Positions 1 to 8,466 of a stretch of DNA of 64,000 nucleotides are shown here, piece after piece (positions within the stretch are counted from its first letter, which is position 1; each line of letters starts with the position of its first letter). The stretch is from positions 95,550 through 159,549 of the forward strand of contig CANRCD010000001.1 in the NCBI GenBank assembly GCA_947629005.1, given 5' to 3'. A program made the translations under genes and the position numbers. Below the pieces are notes generated by a model, which worked only from the letters and a program-made list of their open reading frames with translations, was not told the DNA's origin and did no database searches. Source of the stretch: an uncultured Clostridia bacterium (lineage in GTDB: Bacteria > Bacillota > Clostridia > UMGS1883).

Positions 1-1292
1 AGATTGCAAGCCACGCCCTGCTCCGAAGACTTGAGCTGACAATGGGCGACGACTGCACGGTGAATTCCTTTGCTGTGCTCCACGGAAAAATCACCGTGGG
101 CAGCCATGTAAGCATAGCTCCCGGGGCAAAACTTTTCGGAGAAAACCACGTTTTTGAGAGGAACGACATACCGTTTAAACAGCAGGGCTGCACCCGAAAG
201 GGCATAATCATAGGCGATGATGTATGGATAGGCGCCGACGCAGTTATTGTTGACGGCGTGACAGTCGGCAGCCATGTTGTAATCGCCGCGGGAGCCGTCG
301 TGACAAAGGATGTTCCCGACTACGTCCTTGCGGGCGGTAATCCGGCGCGGGTTATTCGCGACCGCAGGGCCGCCGAGGCCGGCGGAAGCGAGATGGGCCG
401 CCTTATAGAAAGCTTCGGCAAAAGGGCGCGGTCACAATGGCGCTCCGCCGTTGAGAGCTGTGAGGGCGAGCTGATTGAAATCCGCCCTTGGTGCGACGCG
501 GCTGAGATATCGGCCATGTTCGGCGAAGCTCCGCCATTCCTTTCGCGGGAGGACTATATAAAAAAGCTACACTCTATGGAGAGCGACAGGCACAGCTACG
601 AGACCGTGCTCTCGGTGGGTTATGCCCTTAAGGCGCTGGGCGAAAGCCTTAACGCGCCTTTCCGCTATGTGGAAAATATTGATATCTGCGGCTATCTTTC
701 GTCCCTTCCATGGAATACCGACGCTTGGGACGCCGGTCACAACGTCGATATTTTGGCCACTGCCATGTACTTCAACCGCACCGAATTTGGCCTTAAAATC
801 TCGGAAAACGAGCTTTTTGGCTGGCTCAACACGCATATCTCTCCGCAGACGGGAATGTGGGGCAGGGGCAAAGACGGCTGCATGACGCTCCCCATAAACG
901 GCTGGTACCGCGTGGCGCGTGGTTTGTACGGTCAGTTCGGAGCGCCGGCGCCGTTCGCGGAAATGACGATAGATACCGTCCTTGCGCACAGCGGCCCCGC
1001 CATGCCGCGGAGCGCCTGCTATACGCTTGACACGGTTTATCCGCTCTGGCTTTGTTCTCTCCAGACCAAGCGCCGCCTGACCGAGGGACAGGCATGGGCT
1101 GCGGAGCGTCTGCGCGAGATTATACCCGCATGGAAAAACGGCTTTGGCTTTGAGCTGGGCGGCGAGGTAAGCCTCAAGGGTACTGAAATGTGGCTCAGCA
1201 TAATTTATAACCTCTGTAAGTACATCGGCAGGGAGGAACTCCTCGGTTATAGGCCGCGGGGGGTACATTTTATCGACAAATATTTTTGTTGA
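1..1292 (+). CDS. Hexapeptide-repeat acyltransferase fused to a helical C-terminal domain (5' end outside window)
   Basis: The frame is open back to base 1, so the true start lies outside the window; the first in-window ATG is at 42. Residues 1-110 (counted from that ATG) have hexapeptide periodicity (IGDDVWIGADAVI, GSHVVIAAGAVV, then AGGNPARVIRDR), the left-handed beta-helix of CysE/LacA/WbbJ-type O- or N-acetyltransferases that use acetyl-CoA. The remaining ~300 residues are not hexapeptide-like; they are rich in Trp/Tyr/Leu helices and contain a run resembling alpha/alpha-toroid (prenyltransferase or glycosidase-like) proteins. The acceptor is unknown; a cell-surface polysaccharide or glycan is a guess. 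The TGA stop (1290-1292) lies inside the -35 box of the next gene's promoter. The acyltransferase call is firm; the C-terminal domain is unassigned. Confidence 0.75.
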   Translation, partial: IASHALLRRLELTMGDDCTVNSFAVLHGKITVGSHVSIAPGAKLFGENHVFERNDIPFKQQGCTRKGIIIGDDVWIGADAVIVDGVTVGSHVVIAAGAVVTKDVPDYVLAGGNPARVIRDRRAAEAGGSEMGRLIESFGKRARSQWRSAVESCEGELIEIRPWCDAAEISAMFGEAPPFLSREDYIKKLHSMESDRHSYETVLSVGYALKALGESLNAPFRYVENIDICGYLSSLPWNTDAWDAGHNVDILATAMYFNRTEFGLKISENELFGWLNTHISPQTGMWGRGKDGCMTLPINGWYRVARGLYGQFGAPAPFAEMTIDTVLAHSGPAMPRSACYTLDTVYPLWLCSLQTKRRLTEGQAWAAERLREIIPAWKNGFGFELGGEVSLKGTEMWLSIIYNLCKYIGREELLGYRPRGVHFIDKYFC

Positions 1293-1316
1293 CATTTTTT
1301 AAAAATATGATATAAT
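1289..1316 (+). promoter_or_regulatory. SigA-type promoter of rnj
   Basis: TTGACA (1289-1294), 16-bp spacer and TATAAT (1311-1316), both perfect consensus. The -35 box contains the stop codon of the preceding acyltransferase gene. It is followed by a ~45-nt leader and an AGGAGG (1357-1362) before the rnj ATG. Confidence 0.85.
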
Positions 1317-1367
1317 AGCTTCAATTGATGTGTTCGTGATATATATGGAAAACTTTAGGAGGATTTT

Positions 1368-3035
1368 ATGGCAAAAAAATCAAAATTAAAAATTATCCCT
1401 CTTGGCGGAGTTCAGGAGATAGGCAAAAACCTCACCGTATTTGAATACGGCGGGGAAATTCTTGTGCTGGACTGCGGTATGGCTTTCCCTGACGACAGTA
1501 TGTACGGCGTGGACAGCGTTATACCAGACATGACCTACCTTTTCAACAATAAGGACAAAGTGAAGGGCGTAGTTATCACCCACGGCCATGAGGACCATAT
1601 CGGCAGCATACCTTATCTGCTTAAAACAATTAACGTGCCGGTCTACGCGACAAGACTCACCATCGGCCTTATAGAGCACAAGCTCGCCGAGCACGGTATC
1701 CTGAGCGTTTCAAAGCTAAACAGCATACAGGCCGGAGACAGCGTTAAGATCGGCAAAAACTTCAAGGTTGAGTTTATCCGTGTGAACCATAGTATTAGCG
1801 ACGCCGTCGGCATGGCTATCACCACACCGGTCGGCACCGTGGTTCACACCGGCGATTTTAAAATCGACTGCACGCCCATAATGGGCACAATGATAGATTT
1901 GGCGCGCTTCGGCGAGCTCGGCAAAAACGGCGTGCTCGCCCTCATGAGCGACAGCACGAACGTGGAACGCCCCGGATACACGATGAGCGAGCGTACCGTC
2001 GGCGAAAAGTTTGAGGAAATTTTTAAAAATACCCGTCAGCGTATTTTTATCGCTACCTTTGCTTCCAATGTGGACAGGGTGCAGCAGATTATTGACGCCG
2101 CGGTGCATAACCGCCGTAAGGTGGCGGTTTCGGGCCGAAGCATGGTGAATATTATCGAAACGGCGTCCCTGCTCGGTTACCTCAAAATACCCGAGGGTAC
2201 GATGATTCCCATAGAGGATATCAAAAAGTATAACCCGCACCAGCTCGTCATTGTAACAACCGGCAGTCAGGGCGAGCCGATGAGCGCCCTCACTCGGATT
2301 GCCTTCTCCGACCACAGGCAGATAGAAATTAACCGCGGCGACCTTGTCATTATTTCCGCCTCGCCAATACCCGGCAACGAAAAGACGGTCTCAAACGTGA
2401 TAAACGAGCTGTACAAAAAGGGCGCCGACGTGATACATCAATCCCTGACCGAGGTTCACGTGTCGGGCCACGCCCGCCGCGAGGAGCTTAAAATAATCCT
2501 CGGCCTTGTGAAGCCCAAATACTTTATTCCCGTTCACGGTGAGGAGCGTCACCTCAAGCGCCACGCCGAGCTGGGCGTGGAGATGGGCATTGATAAAAAG
2601 CGCGTTTTCCGCATGGAGATAGGTCAGGTACTCGAGATGGACGCAGCCGGCGCGAAGATAACAGGCTCCGTGCAGAGCGGGGCCGTGCTGGTGGATGGTT
2701 ACGGCGTGGGCGATGTGGGCAACATCGTCCTGCGCGACAGGAAGCACCTTGCCGAGGATGGTATAATCATGGTGGTTATGGCGATTAATGCCAAGACGAA
2801 TACCCTTGTTTCCGGACCGGAGATAATCAGCCGAGGCTTTATCTATATGCGGGAGAACGAGGCCATCATGGAGGAGCTCCGCCGCGTGGCGCAGGTCAGC
2901 GTGCAGGACGCTCTTCGCCAGCGCCAGCGCGACTGGAACACCGTCAAGGCCGGCGTAAAGAGCGCTCTGTCAAACTGTATTTACGACGGCACTCACAGGA
3001 AGCCGATGATACTTCCCGTTATACTGGAAGCATAG
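1368..3035 (+). CDS. rnj: Ribonuclease J
   Basis: 555 residues, the usual RNase J length. It is a metallo-beta-lactamase/beta-CASP nuclease that processes and degrades mRNA (endonuclease and 5'-3' exonuclease) and matures rRNA in the cytoplasm. The zinc site HGHEDH is at residues 72-77; HTGDFK and the beta-CASP segment follow, then a SGHA motif and PVHGE near residue 390, and a C-terminal dimerisation domain. The start ATG has AGGAGG 5 nt upstream. It has its own strong promoter and a terminator at 3115. The next gene is mrnC, another RNA-processing nuclease, but it has a separate promoter. Only one RNase J is in the window, so J1 versus J2 cannot be decided. Confidence 0.97.
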   Translation: MAKKSKLKIIPLGGVQEIGKNLTVFEYGGEILVLDCGMAFPDDSMYGVDSVIPDMTYLFNNKDKVKGVVITHGHEDHIGSIPYLLKTINVPVYATRLTIGLIEHKLAEHGILSVSKLNSIQAGDSVKIGKNFKVEFIRVNHSISDAVGMAITTPVGTVVHTGDFKIDCTPIMGTMIDLARFGELGKNGVLALMSDSTNVERPGYTMSERTVGEKFEEIFKNTRQRIFIATFASNVDRVQQIIDAAVHNRRKVAVSGRSMVNIIETASLLGYLKIPEGTMIPIEDIKKYNPHQLVIVTTGSQGEPMSALTRIAFSDHRQIEINRGDLVIISASPIPGNEKTVSNVINELYKKGADVIHQSLTEVHVSGHARREELKIILGLVKPKYFIPVHGEERHLKRHAELGVEMGIDKKRVFRMEIGQVLEMDAAGAKITGSVQSGAVLVDGYGVGDVGNIVLRDRKHLAEDGIIMVVMAINAKTNTLVSGPEIISRGFIYMRENEAIMEELRRVAQVSVQDALRQRQRDWNTVKAGVKSALSNCIYDGTHRKPMILPVILEA

Positions 3036-3052
3036 CTAATTTAAGTCGGGCC

Positions 3053-3093
3053 GTGTAAAAGTTGCTCTGTAACTTGGCCGCACGGGGTTCGGC
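3053..3093 (+). other. 3'-UTR motif shared with the ispH-rpsA 3' UTR
   Basis: About 40 nt after the rnj stop, containing TGTAACTTGG and CGCACGGGGTTCGG. A similar block (same TGTAACTTGGC core, a GTAAAA run before it and a CGGC after it) follows ispH-rpsA at 13011-13055. Its reverse complement also shares the 13-mer CGAACCCCGTGCG with the element upstream of ptsH (33305-33602). Function unknown; it could be a repeat remnant or a transcribed structure. Confidence 0.4.
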
Positions 3094-3114
3094 TACTCAA
3101 TGCCCATGTGATTT

Positions 3115-3141
3115 AAGGCGGCCGGAGGCCGCCTTATTTTT
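3115..3141 (+). terminator. Rho-independent terminator of rnj
   Basis: Nine-base-pair stem AAGGCGGCC / GGCCGCCTT with a GGA loop, followed by ATTTTTT. It separates rnj from mrnC. Confidence 0.85.
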
Positions 3142-3163
3142 TGCAAAAATTGAAAATTTACTA

Positions 3164-3192
3164 TTGTAATTTAAAGAAAAATTTGGTATAAT
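3164..3192 (+). promoter_or_regulatory. Probable SigA-type promoter of mrnC and the transketolase genes
   Basis: TTGTAA (3164-3169), 17-bp spacer, TATAAT (3187-3192). Two further overlapping TATAAT sequences follow at 3196 and 3201, so the exact -10 is uncertain. Confidence 0.6.
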
Positions 3193-3223
3193 AAATATAA
3201 TATAATCGCAAAGGACGCTTGCC

Positions 3224-3625
3224 ATGCTTTTTTCCAGCAAGAAAATGAATCCGAGGGACTACAATCCGCTCGCGCTGGCCTACATAGGAGATACCGTGTT
3301 TGATCTCTTTGTCCGTACAAAGCTCCTTGAGCGGGGCAACCGCCGTGTTACCGACCTTCATAAAAGCGCGATTGCGCTTGTGCGGGCCGGCGCACAGGCC
3401 AAAATGGCGGAGGAGCTTACGGACGAGCTGACTGAGGACGAGCTCGGTGTTTTGAAATGGGGCAGAAACGCCAAGGTCAACACTCACCCCTCCGGAGCGA
3501 CTATCGGTGAGTACCACATGGCTACGGGGCTTGAAACGCTTGTGGGTTTCCTCTATCTTGAGGGCGAGGACGGGCGGCTTTGCGAGTTGCTTGAAAAAGC
3601 CTATTCTATCTTTAATAAGGAGTGA
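3224..3625 (+). CDS. mrnC: Mini-ribonuclease III
   Basis: 133 residues, the length expected of Mini-III: an RNase III catalytic domain without the dsRNA-binding domain. In Bacillus it matures the ends of 23S rRNA. The RNase III-type acidic motif is in LAYIGDTVFDLFVR (residues ~18-31), and the second acidic patch is in TGLETLVGFLYLEG (residues ~105-118). AAGGA lies 8 nt upstream of the chosen ATG. An in-frame ATG seven codons later is an alternative start. It sits downstream of rnj and 6 nt before the transketolase pair. Confidence 0.93.
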   Translation: MLFSSKKMNPRDYNPLALAYIGDTVFDLFVRTKLLERGNRRVTDLHKSAIALVRAGAQAKMAEELTDELTEDELGVLKWGRNAKVNTHPSGATIGEYHMATGLETLVGFLYLEGEDGRLCELLEKAYSIFNKE

Positions 3626-3631
3626 TATTCA

Positions 3632-4462
3632 GTGAACAGGGAAACAGCTATTCACGCCTATAAGGCGAGAAAACACGCGCTCACAGGTATCTACAACGCT
3701 CAGTCGGGCCACCCCGGCGGCAGCCTTTCCATTGCGGATATCCTTGCGGTGCTCTATTTTGAGGTGATGAACATTGACCCCAAGAATCCTAAAATGCCCG
3801 ACCGCGACCGCTTTGTGCTTTCCAAGGGCCACTGCGCTCCCGCGCTTTACGGCATACTTGCCGAAAGGGGCTTCTTCCCCGCTGAGGACGTGGCGACACT
3901 TCGCCGTACCGACAGTTATATGCAGGGGCACCCCGATATGAAGGGTATTCCCGGCATAGATATGTCCACAGGCTCGCTCGGACAGGGGATAAGCGCCGCT
4001 AACGGCATGGCCCTCGCCGGAAAGCTCGCAGGCAAGGATTACCGCGTTTATACCATCCTCGGCGACGGCGAGCTTGAGGAGGGTCAGGTGTGGGAGGCCG
4101 CCATGTTCGCGGCTCACTACAAGCTTGACAATCTCACCGCCTTCGTTGATAATAACGGCCTCCAGATAGACGGCAATATTGCCGACGTTATGAATTCCAA
4201 CCCCATTGACAAGAAGTTCGAGGCCTTTAACTGGAATGTTATCACCATCGACGCCCATGACTACGACGCCATTCTTGACGCTGTTAATAAGGCCAAGGCC
4301 GTGAAGGGCAAGCCAACCGTTATCATCGCTAAGAGCGTCAAGGGCAAGGGAGTTTCGTTCATGGAAAATCAAGCCGCGTGGCACGGCGCCGCTCCCAAGC
4401 AGGAGCAGTTTGAGCAGGCTATCGCGGAGTTGGACGCGAAAATAGCAGAATTGGAGGCGTGA
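3632..4462 (+). CDS. Transketolase, N-terminal (TPP-binding) subunit
   Basis: 276 residues. This is the thiamine-diphosphate-binding half of a split transketolase, which moves two-carbon ketol units in the non-oxidative pentose phosphate pathway. Visible motifs are SGHPGGSLS (residues ~24-32), SKGHCAPALYG, GSLGQGISAANGMA, and the TPP/Mg motif GDGELEEGQVWEA (residues ~148-160) with NNGLQIDG. It starts with GTG, with AAGGAG 9 nt upstream. The C-terminal subunit begins 3 nt after the stop, so the two are made together and should form a heterotetramer. The split form is common in Clostridia. rpe and rpiB elsewhere in the window belong to the same pathway. Confidence 0.95.
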   Translation: MNRETAIHAYKARKHALTGIYNAQSGHPGGSLSIADILAVLYFEVMNIDPKNPKMPDRDRFVLSKGHCAPALYGILAERGFFPAEDVATLRRTDSYMQGHPDMKGIPGIDMSTGSLGQGISAANGMALAGKLAGKDYRVYTILGDGELEEGQVWEAAMFAAHYKLDNLTAFVDNNGLQIDGNIADVMNSNPIDKKFEAFNWNVITIDAHDYDAILDAVNKAKAVKGKPTVIIAKSVKGKGVSFMENQAAWHGAAPKQEQFEQAIAELDAKIAELEA

Positions 4463-4465
4463 GAA

Positions 4466-5410
4466 ATGGCAATTGGTGATAAGAAGGCAACCCGAGAGAG
4501 CTACGGCATAGCTCTGGCCGAGCTGGGTGAAAAGTACGATATTCTGGTTATGGACGCGGATCTTTCCAAGTCTACAAAGACCGATACCTTTAAGAAAAAA
4601 TTCCCCGAAAGGTTCATCAATACCGGCATTGCCGAGGGCAACATGATGGCTACAGCCGCGGGTATAGCGTCTACGGGCAGGGTTGTTTTCGCAAGCTCGT
4701 TCGCGATGTTCGCCGCCGGCCGCGCCTTTGAGCAGGTGCGCAACAGCATAGCTTACCCGAAACTCAATGTTAAAATCGGCGCAACGCACGCCGGTATATC
4801 CGTCGGCGAGGACGGAGCGAGCCATCAGTGCCTCGAGGATATAGGCATTATGCGCACCATTCCCAACATGGTCATCATCAATCCGGCCGACCATGTGGAG
4901 GCTATGGCCGCAGTTGAGGCCGCCATTCTTCACGACGGCCCTGTTTACCTGCGTTTCGGGCGGCTTCCCGTACCGCAGATATTCGGCGACGACTATAAGT
5001 TTGAACTGGGCAAGGGCGTTACCATAGCCGAGGGCAGCGACGCCACAATAGTCGCCACAGGCCTTATGGTGCCATACGCCATCGAGGCCCGTGAACTGCT
5101 GCTCAAAGAGGGCATTGACGCGGGCGTTATCAACATACACACCATCAAGCCCATAGATACCGAGCTTTTGACGGCCGCCGCCCAAAAGACCGGCGCCATC
5201 GTAACGGCCGAGGAGCACAACATCATCGGCGGTCTTGGCGGAGCCGTGGCCGAGGCGCTCAGCGAGACCTGCCCCGTGCCCGTGATGCGTGTGGGAACGC
5301 GCGACGTATTTGGCAGGAGCGGAAAGCCATACGAGCTTATGGAGCTTTACGGCCTTACAGCCGAAAACATTGCCGCTAAAGTTAAGGCAGCCATAGCGCT
5401 CAAGAAATAA
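4466..5410 (+). CDS. Transketolase, C-terminal (pyrimidine-binding) subunit
   Basis: 314 residues. It carries the pyrimidine-binding and C-terminal domains of transketolase. The segment RFINTGIAEGNMMATAAGIAS (near residues 45-66) contains the conserved catalytic Glu that activates TPP; THAGISVGEDGASHQ follows at ~110. It ends in the typical transketolase C-terminal domain with EEHNIIGGLGGAVAE. It partners the gene immediately upstream. The distinction from a DXP synthase fragment rests on size and on the split-subunit pairing. Confidence 0.95.
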   Translation: MAIGDKKATRESYGIALAELGEKYDILVMDADLSKSTKTDTFKKKFPERFINTGIAEGNMMATAAGIASTGRVVFASSFAMFAAGRAFEQVRNSIAYPKLNVKIGATHAGISVGEDGASHQCLEDIGIMRTIPNMVIINPADHVEAMAAVEAAILHDGPVYLRFGRLPVPQIFGDDYKFELGKGVTIAEGSDATIVATGLMVPYAIEARELLLKEGIDAGVINIHTIKPIDTELLTAAAQKTGAIVTAEEHNIIGGLGGAVAEALSETCPVPVMRVGTRDVFGRSGKPYELMELYGLTAENIAAKVKAAIALKK

Positions 5411-5439
5411 AACAGATTATATCCGAAACAGGAAGCTTT

Positions 5440-7641
5440 ATGAACGAAGAAATCTTAACTCAGCTTAACCCCCCTCAGCGCGAGGCGGTGGAGACCACCG
5501 AAGGACCTCTGCTTGTCCTCGCCGGAGCGGGGAGCGGCAAGACGCGGGTGCTTACATACCGCATCGCCAACCTGATTGAAAACCGAGGCGTGGCGCCGTG
5601 GAATATACTTGCCATAACCTTCACCAATAAGGCCGCAAAGGAAATGGCCGAAAGGGTGGAGGCTCTTGTCGGCTCCGCCGTGAACGATATGTGGGTGCGC
5701 ACCTTCCATTCGGCCTGCGTGCGGATTTTGCGCAGGAATATCGAGCTTTTGGGCTATTCCTCAAACTTTAATATTATTGACGCCGACGATCAGAAGGCCC
5801 TTGTGAAGGAGTGCCTGCGCGAGCTGCGGCTCTCCGATGAGGAGTTTCCCGTCAAGGTCGTACTTAACGAAATTTCGGGTGCAAAGGATAAGCTGCTCAG
5901 TCCCGCGGACTACGTAAAGGAATATGGCGAGGAGTACCGTCTGTCGCAGATAGGCCGCATATATGCCCTCTATCAGCGCAAACTGAGGAACGCCAACGAT
6001 CTTGACTTTGACGACCTCATCATGCTGACGGTGCGCCTTTTTGAGGACAATCCGGAGGTTCTGGATTTTTACAGGAAAAAATTCCTCTATATTCTTGTGG
6101 ACGAGTATCAGGACACCAACCGCGCTCAGAACAAGCTGATACTCCAGCTTGCGGGCGAGCACGGCAACATCTGCGTAGTCGGAGACGACGACCAGAGCAT
6201 ATACCGCTTTCGCGGGGCGGACGTCACCAATATACTGGAGTTTGAGCGCCATTTTCCCGAGGTTAAGACGATACGACTCGAACAGAACTACCGCTCCACT
6301 CAGAACATTCTTGACGCCGCCAACAGCGTAATCAAAAACAACAGCGGCCGAAAGGGCAAAAATCTATGGACGGACGCGGGCTCGGGCGCGCCCATTGAGG
6401 TTTACCGCGCAAACAATGATTTTGACGAAGGCGACTATGTAGTCAACACCATTAGCTCGCTTGTGGACGAGGGCTATAAGTACGGAGATATAGCCCTGCT
6501 TTTTCGGGCCCGCTCATCCTCAAAGGTGATAGAAGATATTTTCATGCGCGCCGCCGTGCCGTACCGTGTGCTATCCGGCCTTCGCTTCTACGACCGCAAA
6601 GAGATACGCGATATGGTGGCCTATCTGCGTCTTGTGAAAAACCCCGACGACGACATCAGCCTCCGCCGCGTCATTAATGTTCCGTCAAGGAAGATCGGCA
6701 AGGTCACGATGGACACTATTACCTCCGTGGCCTCGCGCGAGGGCGTCAGCCTGTATAAGGCCATCGAGGATCACGTCGGAGAGTTCAAGGGCGGCGTGGC
6801 GGATTTCTACGGGATAATGCAAAGGCTCCGCGCTCTTGTGGGCACAACGCCTATCGACGAGCTTCTCTCCGCCGTTTATAGGGAGAGCGGCTACGAGGCA
6901 TTCCTTGAAAAGGACGATAAGGCCGCGGAAAGAATGGAAAACGTGGGCGAGCTCATCAGTGGAGCGCGCCACTATATCGAGACCGTGGAGGAGCCGGATT
7001 TTGACGATTACATGGACAATCTTGTCCTTGTCAGCGACGTTGACAATTACGACGAGGAGCTTGACGCCGTGACAATGATGACCATGCACGCCGCCAAAGG
7101 ACTGGAGTTTCCGGTGGTGTTTATCTGCGGCTTTGACGAGGGTGTTTTCCCCGGGATGCAAAGTATTTATGGAGGGCCGGATGAGATTCAGGAAGAACGC
7201 CGCCTCTGCTACGTGGCGCTCACCAGAGCCAAAAAACGCCTTTACCTTACGGGCTCACACAGCCGCATGACATTCGGTAAAACCTCGTCCTACAGGCCGT
7301 CGCGCTTTCTTTCGGAAATACCGGAGGAACTCATGGAGACGACTGACGCGAGGGAGGAGCAGCGACTGCGCCGCGAACGGCTCAGAGAGCAGCTTCCCGA
7401 CTCCGTCAGGAAGCCTAAGCCCGTCGCGCCCGGCCTTACCGTAACGGCGGGGGAGGGCTTTGCGCCAAAGGGCGACCTTACGCTCAAGGCCGGCGATACC
7501 GTCCGTCACGCAAAATTTGGCGAGGGCGTCATAATTTCCGCCGAGCCGGTGGGCAACGACGTGCACTACAAAATCAGCTTTTCCGGCGTTGGCGAAAAGA
7601 ACCTTCTTGGCCTATATGCCAAGCTTACAAAAATTAACTGA
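5440..7641 (+). CDS. pcrA: ATP-dependent DNA helicase PcrA (UvrD/Rep family)
   Basis: 733 residues. A superfamily 1A 3'-5' DNA helicase for repair and replication-fork maintenance. Walker A AGAGSGKT is at residues 28-35, motif Ia TFTNKAAKEM, motif II DEYQDTN (~residue 223), motif III GDDDQSIYRFRGA, motif IV LEQNYRST, and motifs V/VI TMHAAKGLEF and VALTRAKKRL. The C-terminus (~665-733) has the short basic/Tudor-like tail of PcrA (VRHAKFGEGVI). It follows the transketolase genes by 29 nt. A second UvrD/PcrA paralogue is encoded at 52445-54589; this copy, with the longer PcrA-type tail, is the better candidate for true PcrA. Confidence 0.95.
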   Translation: MNEEILTQLNPPQREAVETTEGPLLVLAGAGSGKTRVLTYRIANLIENRGVAPWNILAITFTNKAAKEMAERVEALVGSAVNDMWVRTFHSACVRILRRNIELLGYSSNFNIIDADDQKALVKECLRELRLSDEEFPVKVVLNEISGAKDKLLSPADYVKEYGEEYRLSQIGRIYALYQRKLRNANDLDFDDLIMLTVRLFEDNPEVLDFYRKKFLYILVDEYQDTNRAQNKLILQLAGEHGNICVVGDDDQSIYRFRGADVTNILEFERHFPEVKTIRLEQNYRSTQNILDAANSVIKNNSGRKGKNLWTDAGSGAPIEVYRANNDFDEGDYVVNTISSLVDEGYKYGDIALLFRARSSSKVIEDIFMRAAVPYRVLSGLRFYDRKEIRDMVAYLRLVKNPDDDISLRRVINVPSRKIGKVTMDTITSVASREGVSLYKAIEDHVGEFKGGVADFYGIMQRLRALVGTTPIDELLSAVYRESGYEAFLEKDDKAAERMENVGELISGARHYIETVEEPDFDDYMDNLVLVSDVDNYDEELDAVTMMTMHAAKGLEFPVVFICGFDEGVFPGMQSIYGGPDEIQEERRLCYVALTRAKKRLYLTGSHSRMTFGKTSSYRPSRFLSEIPEELMETTDAREEQRLRRERLREQLPDSVRKPKPVAPGLTVTAGEGFAPKGDLTLKAGDTVRHAKFGEGVIISAEPVGNDVHYKISFSGVGEKNLLGLYAKLTKIN

Positions 7642-7656
7642 TAAACATAATTTTCA

Positions 7657-7685
7657 TTGACAATCAAAAAAATATGTGATATAAT
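7657..7685 (+). promoter_or_regulatory. Consensus SigA promoter of the 7720-10955 genes
   Basis: TTGACA (7657-7662), 17-bp spacer, TATAAT (7680-7685), all consensus. It fixes the methyltransferase start at 7720, because the earlier in-frame TTG at 7657 lies within the -35 box. Confidence 0.9.
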
Positions 7686-7719
7686 ATTAAAGCTAAAGCT
7701 TAAAATGCGGAGGAAGGAT

Positions 7720-8466
7720 ATGTACGGCGGTTTTGCCCGTCTTTACGACGGGCTCATGGCCGATGTGCCATACGAAAAATGGGTAGATTATTATTTTGAT
7801 ATCTTCCGCCGTTTCGGCTGCAAAACCAATCTGGGGCTCGACCTCGGCTGCGGCACCGGCAGCGTCACGCTGGAGCTGGCCCGCCGCGGCTGTGATATGA
7901 TAGGCGCGGATATTTCCGCGGAGATGCTCGCGGTTGCCCGCGAAAAGGCCGCCCGCGAGGGGCTGAATGTTCTGCTTCTCAATCAGGACATGGCCGAATT
8001 TGAGCTTTACGGTACAGTGGATTTTATCGTCAGCAGTCTCGACTGCATAAATTATATCACGGATAAAAACCGTCTTAAGCGGGTTTTCAAGCTTGTAAAT
8101 AACTATCTCGAGCCCGACGGGCTGTTTGTATTTGACGTGAACACCGAATACAAGCTTTCGGCCATTCTGGGAGACAACGCCTTTGTTGGCGGCGGCGATG
8201 AGGTTTTTTACACTTGGCAGAACAGCTACGACAGGAGAAGCCGCACCTGTGATTTTTATCTGTCATTTTTTGAAAAGGGCGCGGACGGGCGCTATTCCCG
8301 TTTTGATGAGATCCACACCGAAAGGGCCTACAGCGAGGAAGAGCTTCGCTCCATGCTCGCGGCGGCGGGCCTTAAGCTCGAGGGCGTGTTCCATGAGCTG
8401 ACATTTCAAAAACCTAAAAAAACCAGCGAACGGCTGTTTTTCGTCGCAAGGGAGCAGGGAAAATGA
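7720..8466 (+). CDS. Class I SAM-dependent methyltransferase
   Basis: 248 residues from the chosen ATG at 7720, which has GGAGGAAGG just upstream and lies 35 nt after the -10 box. Rossmann-fold methyltransferase: motif I DLGCGTG at residues 41-47, acidic end of beta-2 (GADIS), and a post-motif DFIVSSLDCINYI. The substrate is not evident; the family (Methyltransf_25-type) includes many uncharacterised enzymes. The stop overlaps the following flavoprotein gene by 4 nt, suggesting coupled translation. The flavoprotein-cmk-plsC-ispH order that follows is conserved in Clostridia. Confidence 0.85.
   Translation: MYGGFARLYDGLMADVPYEKWVDYYFDIFRRFGCKTNLGLDLGCGTGSVTLELARRGCDMIGADISAEMLAVAREKAAREGLNVLLLNQDMAEFELYGTVDFIVSSLDCINYITDKNRLKRVFKLVNNYLEPDGLFVFDVNTEYKLSAILGDNAFVGGGDEVFYTWQNSYDRRSRTCDFYLSFFEKGADGRYSRFDEIHTERAYSEEELRSMLAAAGLKLEGVFHELTFQKPKKTSERLFFVAREQGK

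Noticed and set aside
7657..7719. Longer N-terminus for the methyltransferase starting at TTG 7657
   Set aside because: That codon is part of the -35 box of a perfect promoter; ATG 7720 has the ribosome binding site.
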